DNA of 64,000 nucleotides from Acestrorhynchus altus (GCA_034509495.1 CM067505.1:6334594-6398593); one strand, 5' to 3'. Numbered from the stretch's first letter, positions 46,061 to 58,100 are shown. A program made the numbers and translations. Notes: generated from the letters alone by a model not told the origin.

Positions 46061-46337
46061 TTTAGATATATTTTTGATTAATTGTTCACCACTTTTATTT
46101 GGGAAAACCGCCATGTAACTGTAAAAGCACATTAAAATACATCTAACTTGTGTGCAATCTTGAAATGAGACTTTAATTGCAACATTTTGCATTAAAATTT
46201 CATAATTAACCATCTGTATTTGGTTCCACCACTGATCTCAGCCGACATGCCCATTCATTCCACGGCTGTGATGATTCACTGCCTCCAGGGCCTTTGCTGA
46301 AGCCTTTTCTTTTCATAACGTGCATTTTCTCACATGA

Positions 46338-48827
46338 TCACTCCTTAACGTCTTTAATCTCATCTAATACAGAGGGTCCAGTGTAGTCATTGGTCTCCAG
46401 TGCCTGCAGCATCTTTATGTACTCTTGAGGTAGTCCGTTCTGTTGGGCCCCTAGACAAACAACCTAGAGTTGGGTGGAAAAGGAGACCCTTTTTACACAA
46501 TCGAGTCCTGTTGTAACATCTTATGAGCAACACACTAACGGAATCTACGGTACGGTGTACCGGTAGACTACGGTGTAGCCACTGAATAAAATATAAACAG
46601 AAAAGCATATCAAACTTTTTTCATTATTTTATGGAGATTAGTCATAATCACGAGTGTGCACCAATGTGAAAAAGCAGGTCTCCTGTGGAAGTGCATACAT
46701 TTGCATAGCTTTAACCAGCAACACCTACAACAAAAACACTGGTCTGTGAACTTGCTCTTCTTTTTGCACAACTGCCTCAATTCACACAGACTGTTTGAGG
46801 TCCTGCATCTCTTTATCTACTGCTTTAGGTCAGAACGCCGACTCAAAATTGATGTTCTGTGTATGATGATGTTTATGATTCAACACATGGACAGTATAGA
46901 GAGTAGAGAGAGAATTCTGGTACAGAATGCTTCATACCTTTATGCTTGAGGCAGCAAGATACCACCACCACCCTGTATGAAGTTCTGTCTCTTATTATTA
47001 GACTTGTCTATTATTAGAAAAATATTAGTCTTTGATCAGGTTCTATTAATGTACTATTGCTTTTTTCTATAAAGCATTCAAAAACCTCCACACACCACTG
47101 TATCTCAAATGCTTTGAGGTGTTTATGATCAGCTTAAACTACCTTGGTGTGCTTTAGGGAAAGCGTCAAGATCCTGCCAAAGCTGAATGAATGGCTGAAC
47201 ATTAGCTAGCTCTTTCATAAGGTGCAGGAAACCGTTGGAATATTTAGAAGAGAATGCTAAACCCAGCCGCCTTACAGTTTACACTTTAACACGAGTGCTC
47301 TTGTGTGGTCAATCATTAATGTACAGGATACAGGAATTTAATTATGCCATTTATGCTGAAGAGCTGCTTGGTTTTAAGACTCCAACCTGTTTGAATGTGT
47401 AATCAATGTTTTATGATATATTAAAGTATGGTCAATTATACCTTTTTATACTGTGGGGAAGGAAGGCGGGGTCTAAACCGATTCATCTTGTACGTCCTAC
47501 AGAAAACTGGTCCGGAATCTGTCTCCACTTTCACCTCCAAAGGGCTGTAGACACCCTTGTCTACCTCCTCCTGTCTGAAAAAGCAAAGCGTTTATTCACC
47601 TTTTTTTTGCTGAGGTGTGACACAAATCTAGCTTGGGGTAAAACATACTTATCTAAACTTGTCCGGTTCTCTTCTCCCATTTTCCACACTACTCCCCAGA
47701 CGTCCTCATCTGGGTTTTCTTCAATCGTGGCCACTCCACCGTTCCACCTGCTGTCCACATAATCTCCCCACAGACCAAATTTAAGGACATAGCCCTGGAC
47801 GAACACATGTAAATGTGCAGACAGTGGTGGGTTAGAAGGTTCATGCTTGTTCATTTCAGGTTTTTATGAATTGAAATATGAGGAATTCTATAGACTTCAT
47901 AATACTACAACCACAATATGATTCTATTGTGATCTAATGAAAACTCGTAGGTGCATTGCCGTTTAGTCATTCTAGATTATTATGAATATGAGTCGATTGA
48001 CCAGCACAAGTAGCCTGTCAATGCTGGTCCAGCAGTATGATGAGCCTGACCAAACTGGTCAACTACCCAGCTGGCACATGACCGACCTTCAATAGTGAAA
48101 TGTGGTTGAAATAATCAGTTGTTGCTTCAATGCTGGAAAAACATAAAAAAGGTTCACACTTATGCAGTTTGCATTCCAAACTTATAAATCGTTATTACTA
48201 TTGAAACAACACTGCAATCAAAACTGACATCTGTAATATTTACTACCGCTTTCAGGATACCTTTACCAAACCAGTCTGACCAGTATGACACATCTTTATT
48301 TACTGTAATCCAGCTATCTTGAGCGTTTCACATCTTATTGGGAGTCTTGCTGCTATTTTATGATAGTGTCTGAAAGATGATTCATGCCTGAAAGGGGGAC
48401 CAAGCTGGTCTCAACAGTAACAGCACTCACAGACACTAACCAGACAAGCTGGTACATTTACCAACGTTTGGTCTGGTGTTATTAAATGTTAACCCAAAAT
48501 TCTTACAGATGCAAACAGCTGGGAGGAAACTGGTTTGGCTGGTCAGTGTATTAATAGTCATTTCTTCAGCTGGACAGATGAAAGTCTGACACTATGAGGT
48601 GCTACAGCAGGACACTGACCACAGCACACCTCAGATGTTTATCTGTTCTGTCCAGAAGAACAATCAAAAGCCCAAATCAGAAATCTGAAGGGGCAGCAGC
48701 TGCTGAGAGGAGTTACCCTGAGCTTCCCAACAGAGTGGAAGACGGCAGATGGGTTCTTCAGCTGCAGCCTCTCCTTCAGTAAGTTACTCCCGAAGGCGAA
48801 GTACATGAAGAACCCAGAGCTCGACAT
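46338..48827 (-). CDS. ggct: Gamma-glutamylcyclotransferase
   Basis: Four minus-strand exons: 48717-48827 (37 codons, MSSSGFFMYFAFGSNLLKER onward), 47649-47794 (GYVLKFG to NRTSLD, phase 2), 47442-47574 (QEEVDKGVYSPLEVKV to PSPQYKK) and 46338-46463 (VVCLGAQQNGLPQEY to EIKDVKE, TGA). Junctions keep frame and give 171 aa (human 188). The enzyme converts gamma-glutamyl-amino acids to 5-oxoproline and free amino acid in the cytosolic gamma-glutamyl cycle of glutathione turnover. The YFAFGSNL substrate loop (YGSN-type, with F for Y) and WNGGVATI / DEDVWGVVWKM core are present. The Glu aligning with catalytic human Glu98 is kept in LDKQEE. The gene is tail-to-tail with znrf2. A possible poly(A) signal is the minus-strand AATAAA at 46095-46100. 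Confidence 0.95.
47990..48560. repeat. 'ccagctggtc' word-rich repeat in ggct intron 1
   Basis: Repeated 'accagctggt/ctggtcaactaccc/accaagctggtctc' words in both orientations, resembling a teleost non-autonomous repeat. Related stretches are at 6865-6930 and 56820-57070. Exact boundaries are not clear. Confidence 0.4.
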
Positions 48828-49020
48828 GACAGATCCGACCTGCTCAGATACACCAGCCGCACGGGACGGAACGCGCAGAGACGTGAGCACGACAGAGAAG
48901 GCGCTTCATGATCACAGCTCAGTCTCCTGTCGTTCAGTAACAGGGACCACAGCGCCGCGGGCAGCACGTCCTCCCATCTGATTTCCGCCTTCAGGCAAAA
49001 TAAAAGTCCTACTACAAATG
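48828..49020 (-). promoter_or_regulatory. ggct 5' region
   Basis: GC-richer, CpG-containing sequence upstream of the ggct ATG ('cgggacggaacgcgcagaga', 'acagcgccgcgggcagcacg'). A promoter is inferred from position and composition only. Confidence 0.4.
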
Positions 49021-49138
49021 TGGGAAAATACAACAGATTTTTTTATCTATAGATTTTAAATCTATAGATTTTTCTGTAAAGTGAATCAAATGTGGATTAT
49101 TAAGCCCCATCGGTGTGATTATTATTATATATAACCTT

Positions 49139-49193
49139 CATTATGATTTGTGTTTAATGTATTATTAAATACATTAAACACACAAATCATAAT
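49139..49193. repeat. Near-perfect hairpin (inverted repeat)
   Basis: Left arm 49139-49164 and right arm 49167-49193 (TCATTATGATTTGTG...TTTAATGTATT and its inverse) differ only by a 2-nt insertion and have a loop of 2-4 nt. It is located about 310 bp upstream of ggct. It could be a tiny MITE or a foldback repeat. Confidence 0.8.
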
Positions 49194-49199
49194 GATCAA

Positions 49200-50060
49200 A
49201 GCAGATGAATAAAACCCGAGTAAAACTAAGAACAATGATGTTTTAGTAAAAAAAAAATTTAAATAATAATTATAATAATACAATCAATCGGGTAAAAAAA
49301 AAAAAAAAGTACTATTTTCCCAGCAATTCTTTGGTGACCCAGCCTATATAGTACAGCAGTTCACAAACACAAACCTCTGTCAGATCACGTGAACTACAGC
49401 AGATGGGAAGCTGGACTGTGGCCAGATGTGTCATAAGAACTGAAACATCAGCAAAAGAATCAATGCTCGATATCAGGGTCAGAGTATCCCCAATTTTTAA
49501 TTTAGTATCTAAATGCTGAATTGCGCAGACATTGGTATGTCTTGCTCCTGGGCTACCCCTACAGTTAGTGCTGTAATTCACACTTTGAACAAGCACTCAA
49601 GATGGATATGCTTACAGTCTGGACCTCAGATACAGAACCAGCACTGAAAGTGAAGGAATCAGATTCACACTAATGTTTCACAAACCTGACTCATCATACA
49701 GGTCTTTCTGGGACAACCATAGAGATGGTTCTGCCTTTTACAAGTCACAGGGATTTTGAAGATGAAATTTTAAAGATTGTTTTAATGAACTGAAAATTAG
49801 TTAATATTAACAACCTTAAAGATTGCTTTAACTGTAGCCTTCAAGTCTCATTTTCAATTAAAGCTAGTATAATATAAAATTAATTGTTGGCAGATGCTAA
49901 ACATCTGAAATCCAATCAAAGACATTTATATGTAGCAATGTAACGCTCACTTCAGTACCCCGGTTCTTCTCACTTCAAATTTAAAAGGCCAATAATCGTT
50001 TTAACCCATCCACAATTAAATCTTACAATATTCAACATGAAACAAAAGAACAGAGTGAAA
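49200..50060. other. ggct-snrpd1 intergenic region
   Basis: AT-rich intergenic sequence with poly(A) runs (49230-49310). No gene or clear element was recognised; the short minus-strand open frame 49312-49596 is unsupported. Confidence 0.4.
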
Positions 50061-50182
50061 AAAGAGCAACTTTTCAAAAGAGTGCAGTTTAATGTACAAA
50101 AAGAGAAACAAAATGGATCATTATTTTCAAAACAAAAAAATCCTGTACAAACAGCAACAAGCAGGAACGACTTGTAAGAGAT

Positions 50183-53100
50183 TCATCTTCTGGGTCCACC
50201 TCTTCCACGTCCTCGTCCTCTGCCGCGACCCCTTCCTCTTCCACGGCCACGACCGGCCACTGCAATAAAGACAGTGTATTAATTCAGCACTTGTGAAACT
50301 CAAACAGTAATTTAACGAAGTATTGTAAATTTTACACAATCCTATAGATGCTACATCTATGAATAAAGCTAAATTAAAGCCAAATGTATAAAAATCAAAG
50401 CACAAACGTTGTCTACAGGGATGAGTACTAAAAAAATAAATTGAGTGATTGGAAGCTTTTGATGATCTGCATATTGTAAGCTTTTTTGCCATTAATTGTA
50501 ATACAGAAGATTTGCATTTGAGGAAATGGTTCATCCTTCAGGCAAGAACATAAACTTTATTAGATGATCCTGTATGACTATGTCCCAGTGACCCTTAATT
50601 CATCCTACTGCAATGTTAATAAGGATACTGTGGTATCGTTAATACTTACAGGACACTAACAGTTTAAAGAGAATGACTTCCTGAATTCGGGATTCAGGGC
50701 ACTATATGAAATCACTGTAGTCTTCCACTGCCTTTAAATGTGGCACAACTGATGCACTGAGGCTACTCCATCTAATCAGGGACACTTTACGACCCCAATT
50801 CATTCTTCTACAGAAATCCATGGTGCACAAGATGACATTATGCTTCAATCCTAGTTAAATCTTCATTTTATGGATTAAGATGTGCTCAAACATGCTGTCA
50901 AACATCACAATCAGTTATTCTGTAACGTCTCCATTTACATGGACAGCAAACGATGTACCAAAATTAAGTTGTGCAGCAGGCTTGAACACAATCTGTGTCT
51001 CAGCTAAACTCAGCTGAAGTTTATAAACTTACCAGTCTAGATACATTCTGCTCAAGCTAGAAGGGAGAACTGAACAAGAACTGCTAATAAATGACCTTAA
51101 AAATGTTACTTAGTTACACATTGTAATTTAACTGATGTCTAATAGGGCAGGGTGACTTTTTAAAATGTAAAATAAATTAAAATATTTAGGTTTGTACTGT
51201 ATAGTATCAAGCTGTACTATATGGAGGAAAAAAATTAAGTATTAATTACTTGTATATTTTTTTTCAATGTACAAATAAATAAACAAGAGATGAATAAAAA
51301 TCTAGAAATAGATTAATGACTAATTTAAGTATGTCTTTTTCAGCACAAAAATGTATTCATTTAGTATATTTTCACTGATATATTTTATCTATTATATTTG
51401 TACATTGATATTTCTCATTTTCATCCTCTGTAGTACAGATCAGCACATTTTCAAAAACAGATCATATTAAGATTAAATATCATTGCCAAGCAGTATAACA
51501 ATAATACCAATCCAAACATGGGTCCAAAATGAGACATGAAAAGCAGCATCCATGTGTGCAGAAAATTCTTGACCTAGCACTGGACAACCTTTACAGGACA
51601 TTGATTTCAAAAGCATGGTTTGAAATATCACCACCTGCCTACCTTTCGTGTGTTTATGATATTTGTACTTTTTCGTTTAACACTCATAACATTGCTCTCC
51701 CTCTTACCCACAATACCACACTTACCAGCCTCCCTCTTCTTTGACTTGACTTTGGGCTCTATGTCCACCAGCAGTGTATCAAGAGGAAGACTATCAGGAA
51801 GGATGAAGTAGCGGATATTGTTGCCACGGATACTCAGTGACTCGAGCTGGGTGGGCTCTCTGTTTTTTAGGGTCATCTTCACAGCTTTAAGATGTGTGTT
51901 CATACTGACATCCACACCTGATTTAACAACAAAACAGCAACAAAAACAGACAGTTAGGCTCCATTCCAGTCTTAGAGGTGAGATTTATAATCATGAAAGA
52001 ATCCAGTTTTTGTTGTTCAGTTCTGTCTAAAACCTAAAGCCTCTACAGACCTACAGCCCCACAGTGGATATTTAACCCAGTGTAAATTTCATGACAATAT
52101 TAGTCTTTGTCGTTCAGGCACTGTGTATTAAGACAAGAGTTTAAAATGTTTATTCTGCTTTTGTTGGAGTAAATGTCCCTACTGTCCAGGTAAGGTTTTC
52201 TACTAGATTTTGGTGTGAGGATTTGACTGAATTCAGTGCCAACAGTAGTTGAGTTCAATAAGTCTGATCACCACCACCAAATCCATCCTCTGCAGTGGTT
52301 AAGGATTAATTTTGAGTTGTCAGATCAACCTTAAATGCTGCAGCAGAGATAGCACTTATGAGTTCATCCTCTAGGTCAGTGGTGTTAAACCATATCCATA
52401 AAGGGCTCCAGACAAATGAATCAGTTGTTTGCAGACTGGCCCATTAATTAAATCAGAGAAATACATTTAATCTATTTAATTCATGCAATGATGGGGGAAA
52501 CTGCTGGCCAAAAGTTTCATTTTCTTTTCTTTTTTTTTTAACACATTTTTGTGCAATCCCCATCACCTAGTGTATACAGAGCACAAAGAGTTTACCCACC
52601 TTTGGCCTCTAGACCTTCACCATATGAAAGGAGAGGATCACAAAAACTTTCATGTTAAGATGAATTTCAGTGACCCAACAGGTTTTAATCCATGCAATTT
52701 CTCTCTCTGTTCATACAGAACAATTACAGAATCACTGCCATTTAAAGGGTGAACATCATTTAAGGTCAGTCTGAATTCAAGACCTATTTGTGTAGAAAGA
52801 CGTTAGAGCTTACATTAAAACTAAGACTGTGGCACGGAAGAGCAAAAAAACAGCCTGAAATCAATCCTCTTCATGATGGGGTGACATTAGAGGTACAGTG
52901 AGTTTAAACTGTAGAGGAATAAATTTTTGAACATTTTAACAGTACTGGTTTATGATGGTCTGGGGCTGGCTGACCAGTATAACAGTGATTGAAACAAAAT
53001 GAAATAATTTGGATTAGGGTGCTGATTTGCTTTAACAGGGGATGAAGTCAGAACAGCTTCGCTCATTTTAGTGAGCCATGGGCTGTTTCACATAATCAGT

Positions 53101-54170
53101 AATTAAAAATATGCTTCATCAGTGCCATCAACTCAATCTATCTGCAGTAGTGCTGGGCGATATGACCCCAAATATATAACAATTCACTGGACATTTCACA
53201 TCTATTCTGATTATTGAACTATTATTTTAATAATAATGCACGACAACATTCGCCTTCGATACAAGCTGCTCGAGCTCCTCAGGTAAATCGCAGACTGCAC
53301 AGGGCGCAGTCACATGACTACATATACAGTATGTAATGGGTAAAGTACATGAACACACAGAAAATGAACATTATTACAAACAAAAGAATTGAAATAATGG
53401 ACAATGGTCAGCTGAGGTTGATCAGAGGTTCTGAATGTGGGTTTTGATTCATTGCCCAGCTCTGCAACAGCATTTAGGTCCAATAAGAAAGCAGTCTGGT
53501 CCTCCTAAAACACTGCATTTTCATCAAAGTTAAGGTAGTACAGTAAAAAGACGAGCAGACCTGTGATGGTGCCATGGACCTGGGTGCCATTCTTCAACTC
53601 AATGGTCACAGTTTCATGGCTCAGTTTCATCAAAAACCTGAAAGAGAAGACAATGACACGGGTCAGTCGGACACTGCAGACCACCAGGCTGCTCATGGGA
53701 ATTTTCCGGCCCACCTTAAATCTGCATACAACTCATGTCCCATTTAAGGTGGAACGGAAAAATTCAGAGAGAAATTACAACTTGGCCTGAACCTCGGTAA
53801 ACCGAACCCAGCCGAGCGTTTAATGCCTGTAATATTCATGCGTCTGCTTTTTAATGAGCACGTTTAGAGAACCTTAGGAGAACCGTGGAGCGCTGCAGCT
53901 CCGAGAGCCGCCGCGTAAACAGAGCAGCTCAGCCTCCCACACAAGAGTTTTAATCCGCTATTTATCCAGCTTTTTATGGACTTTGAGGGGAAAACTCCAC
54001 GCTTTCTTAATTCTTCCCTCCTCCTCTTCCCGCCTCCTGCAGCCCGTTAGCCACTTAGCCGCTAACTCAAATCTAACGCCATCCATCAAAGCACGGCATC
54101 GTTTTTAAGATTCCGGAGCAGCAGAGCTTCAATAAGCGTTTCTAAAAGCCACCTACCTGACGAGTTTCAT
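50183..54170 (-). CDS. snrpd1: Small nuclear ribonucleoprotein Sm D1
   Basis: Four minus-strand exons: 54157-54170 (14 nt, MKLV plus two bases), 53561-53637 (FLMKLSHETVTIELKNGTQV...), 51726-51917 (VDVSMNTHLKAVKMTL to KSKKREA) and 50183-50259 (V, then AG(RG)n GGPRR, TGA). The product is 119 aa, the same length as human SmD1, with only conservative differences such as PTQLESL and DIEPK. It has the Sm1 motif (residues about 10-45, including NGTQVHGTITGVD), the Sm2 motif (SIRGNNIRYFILPD) and a C-terminal RG-dipeptide tail, the substrate for symmetric arginine dimethylation before SMN-mediated assembly. SmD1 is a core ring subunit of U1, U2, U4 and U5 snRNPs. A minus-strand ATTAAA at 50088-50093 suggests a 3'UTR of about 100 nt. 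Intron 2 has the weak donor GTCTGC. Confidence 0.97.
52105..52240. mobile_element. DNA transposon remnant ('tgtccatatagtg' family), fragment
   Basis: Segment 'tctgcttttgttggagtaaa', 'tgtccctactgtccaggtaa' and 'ggttttctactagattttgg' corresponds to the 5' interior of the family. Both ends are missing. It lies in snrpd1 intron 2. Confidence 0.55.
53148..53470. mobile_element. hAT-like non-autonomous element ('gtgctgggcgatat')
   Basis: Left end 'gtgctgggcgatatgacccc' (53151) and an inverted right end 'cattgcccagctctgc' (about 53450-53465). Both are typical of teleost hAT-type repeats. A flanking 8-bp duplication is only approximate (CTGCAGTA versus CTGCAACA). It lies in snrpd1 intron 2, close to exon 2. 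Confidence 0.5.
53699..53765. mobile_element. Palindromic MITE, copy 3 (CCACCTTAAAT family)
   Basis: Left arm 'gaattttccggcccacctta(aat)' and right arm 'catttaaggtggaacggaaa(aattc)' form a near-perfect inverted repeat with a loop of about 20 bp. It is the same family as 6058-6156 and 25176-25263. It lies in snrpd1 intron 1. Confidence 0.75.
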
Positions 54171-54310
54171 CGCGGCGGTGAATTTGGAGTGAAAATCCTC
54201 CACCGAAGAGAGAAAAAATTGAACGTTAGAGAAACGCTACCGAAACACGGATGACAGCTTCCGCCGGAGCCGGAAGCGCCGCATTCACGGCGACGTGCCA
54301 TCTTCTGGTT
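54171..54310 (-). promoter_or_regulatory. snrpd1 promoter / 5'UTR region
   Basis: GC-richer, CpG-containing sequence upstream of the snrpd1 ATG ('cttccgccggagccggaagc', with GGAAG/CTTCC ETS-type words on both strands, near 54260-54285). A housekeeping-type, TATA-less promoter is inferred. Confidence 0.45.
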
Positions 54311-54573
54311 GCCAGGTCAAGAAAAAGTCCTCCTTTATCATGAAACATGATAAAATGACCCAACCTTACACTTTTATGAACACAGTGACAACAAATCATC
54401 TTTCAGTAATTCTGTTTAAACCAATATTTTCATGTACAATTTATAATCAAATAAATAGAAATCAATAAAACCTACTACTGCTCATATCGCTGCTGTCCAG
54501 TCAACCACATGTCTCCATTTCTGTCAATTTTTAGTTTTGTCCATGATTTGGACCCCTGCTCTGTACACTGTCT

Positions 54574-54845
54574 GAATCAGTGGTTCATAACCCTGGTCCT
54601 GGAGGCACTCCTACCCCACACACTTCAGCTTTAACCCCCTTCCCCCTTCTCACTACACGTTATTCAACTAATCAGCTCATTAAAAAGACCATTATCCACT
54701 GCAACAGCGTTTCTCAACTTTGGTCCTGGAGGCACCCCTACCCCACACATTTAACTACCCAGCTCATTAAAAAGTCCTTTGCATGGATCTGTTAAAGATA
54801 AAATGTGCGGGGTAGGGGTGCCTCCAGGACCAGTCTTGCCAAACG
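54574..54845. mobile_element. Palindromic MITE plus a half-copy ('cctggaggcacccctacccc')
   Basis: Arms 54721-54752 and 54801-54832 are 32-bp inverse copies with a single mismatch, separated by 48 bp. A second, partial copy of the left part lies at 54574-54690 ('ccctggtcctggaggcactc', 'aatcagctcattaaaaagac'). It is related to the element at 45283-45413. It lies in the divergent snrpd1-clptm1l intergenic region. Confidence 0.8.
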
Positions 54846-55108
54846 ATGTATCAGCTTGAATGCGACCGACCTGGCAACCCGTCCTCGGACACCCATTCGC
54901 GGAAGGAAGCTTGCAGCTCGGATGTGGTGAAATCCTGAAATCAGTCGTGAAGCTGATCTGAAATCAGGGGTTTGGAGGACTGTGGAGGAGATCGGCTGAG
55001 ATGTGAGAGACAGACGGAGACCCACTGACAGTCCAGCAGCGATGTCCTTTAACGCGCCCCGTCTGTAAGACCTCGCTGAGCACGGAGGTCTTCTGCTCCT
55101 CTCACAGC

Positions 55109-58100
55109 ATGTTCCACAAGACCTCCTTCACCACCCTCATAGTGGGGGTCTTCATCGTCTACGTTCTCCACACCTGCTGGGTGATGTATGGGATAGTTTA
55201 CACCAAACCCTGCGACCCCCCCAGAAGCGACAAGTGTATCAGCCCTTACCTGGCGGGGAGCCCCCGCCTGCAGGTGAGCAGGGCAGCCTTTAGAACCATA
55301 GGCTCTGGTTGTGTTCTAGATAGTTTAACCTATAGAACACTAGGCTCTGTTTGTGTTCTAGACAGATTACCCATTAAAACCCTAGGCTCTGTTTGTGTTC
55401 TAGACAGATTACCCATTAAAACCCTAGGCTCTCTTTGTGCTCTAGATAGTTTAACCTTTAGAACCCTAGGCTCTGGTTGTGTTCTAGACAGATTAAGCTT
55501 TAGAACACTAGGCTCTGGTTGTGTTATAATTATTTAATTAAAATATTTTTTATATTGTTTTTTTTTAACAGCAGTATACTTGCACTAGAAGCTCCTTTGG
55601 CATTAAAATGGGATTTAATTCAGTTGGAAACGAGTGGATTTTGGCTGCTTTCTGAGCTCGATTACTCACTGATAATTTGTCATTCAATGATTAGATGCCA
55701 TGGTTGCCATGGTTTCACAATGATACATAATGATACCGTGCTTAGATAGGGTGATAGCTTGTTATGATCATGTCTGTAGGTGACACTGATCCTGAGTTAT
55801 GAAGCCTAGAATACAGTGTCACTGCATCTAAATCCTCTTGTTGTTGTCTTCAATACAGCTGAGCATCTACACAGCACTGCGACCCAATACTGAAGGTGGC
55901 CACAGTCTAATCCACAGAGAGGAGAATTTTGATGTGAACACCAGATTTGAGAGGTGAAGATATGTGGTGCTTTAGTTTGCACACACACTAACAAAATAAC
56001 ACCAAGAAGGAGCTGCTTAAAATGATGTATGTAAAAGTGATTACACTATTAGAGTGAAAGGATGAGTTTATTGGGGAAAGCCGTACGATGGCAAGGACCA
56101 TCTCTAGCCTGCATACAAGATGAGATACAGTTGGGCATAAAGACATACAGTTTCCACATGGCATCCTGTTGCAGCTGGGTCTGTAGATCCTACACACACA
56201 AGGCTGAAACTGGCATCCCAGCTGGTTCCATAGACACTTAATTGGTGACTGGGCAGGCCAAGGAGGTGTAGCAGTCTGACACCATGTGACCGCAGGATGT
56301 CCTGGCCATACAGTTCATATCACTACTAGGGATGACCAGCTGTTGTATGTGGTGGCGCCCCAGATCATCACACCACGCCATGTGTATGTCGTCATGTAAC
56401 GATTGCTGACAACAGCTTGATCAGGATGTTCAAAATGGCCTAGATGGTGGACAAATTGTCGAAATGGCCATCCTGCTTTTCTTGTTTTATTAAATGCCCT
56501 TTAATGTTATCAATAAACTGCAGAGTAATTGGGGCGCTTTTGTCTATTTGTCTGCTTTTCATTAGGTTAATAAATGTGTCTTTGCCCAAGAAGACACGAA
56601 AAAATGGAACTCTGTACGCCATGGTGTTTGTGCACCAGGCCGGAATGTCACCATGGCAGGATCCCCGTGAAGTGCATATGGTGACACAACTTACCACCTA
56701 TATGCTGCCCAAACCCCCTGAGGTCAGCCTGATCACAGGCGAGGAAGAACGTCAGGTGAGACTGTCTTTATATATTTCTCTCTCTCTCTCTCTCTCAGAG
56801 AGAGAATATCAGTGAGACCACATGTCCAGTGATGCTGACCAGGTGATCCAGCAAACTGAGATGAAAACCTACGTCATTCTGTTGAAGAGTTTTACCTGGT
56901 CACCAGCTTTTTATCCATCTTAACCATTAAAAACATTGGACCATCTGAAGCCAGCTACTAGAAAAGCTCATGCTTTTCTACTAACAATACTAGTGGATTA
57001 ACGTGGTCATACTGGTCATGCTGATCATGCTTGTAGACCAGTTAAACCATCAAACTCAAACGAAAACATATACTGGTCAGGAGTGAAATCTGGTTTCTCC
57101 AGGTTGAGCAGTTTTTTTTTTCAGACAGGCTTTGTAACTAACAAATTCTGACTGTCTTAAGAATTTCTGTCCATTAGCAACAGGAGCAGCAGAGCATGCC
57201 TGGTCATGACAAGCTAGACCGTCCCGTATCCCACTGGCGCTCCCGCCTGACGCTGAACATCGTGGCTGAGAACTTCCTGTTTGACCGAGAGGCCCTGCCC
57301 AGCGACGTGCATCGCTACATGAAAGTGTGAGCTTTAAAGTGCACTTTAATGTGCTGTCTTTCAGTTTTCATTTACTTTTTATAGTGCAAATCACATTTAC
57401 ACACATTCATATCTACACACATTTACAGACACAAGAACATTTAAACACGTAAACACATTTATACACATCTATACATATTTACATGCACATTTACACAATG
57501 TCCAATTTCTACCTAGATATAGTCAGTAGTGAATTAATGATGTGCTACACAGCTCTTAAACTGGGTTTTAATGCTGACTATGAAGTATATGAGGCTAGCA
57601 AACATTAGCAAACTAGCAACACGTTATAGGGTCACAGCCGGCAACTCAGGGCGCAAGGGCGGGAAACAACCCTAGACAGTCCATCATAGGGCTCATAGAG
57701 CATCGAAGGGCTCACACACACAAAGCTCACACACAAAGTTCCAGTTTTAACCAAGAGCTGTTTGTGTTGTAGATATCAGAGTGGTAGGAAGATGGTGTAC
57801 CTGCCACTGCTGTTCGTCGATCAGTTGAGTAACCGAGTGAAAGATTTAATGGTATGGTTTTTGAGATTTGAACATTCTGTCACATGTTTATAGATGTAGC
57901 ACACATTAATGCTCTGATATGAAATATCTGTTGCAGGAGATCAACAGCAGCACAGCTGAACTGCCCCTTACTATTTCCTACGATACCATCGCTCTGGGAA
58001 AACTGCGCTTCTGGATCCACATGCAGGACGCTGTCTATTCTCTACAGCAGTTTGGTGAGAGTTCAGTGTTGTTTTCTTAAATGGGTCTGGATAAAATGAG

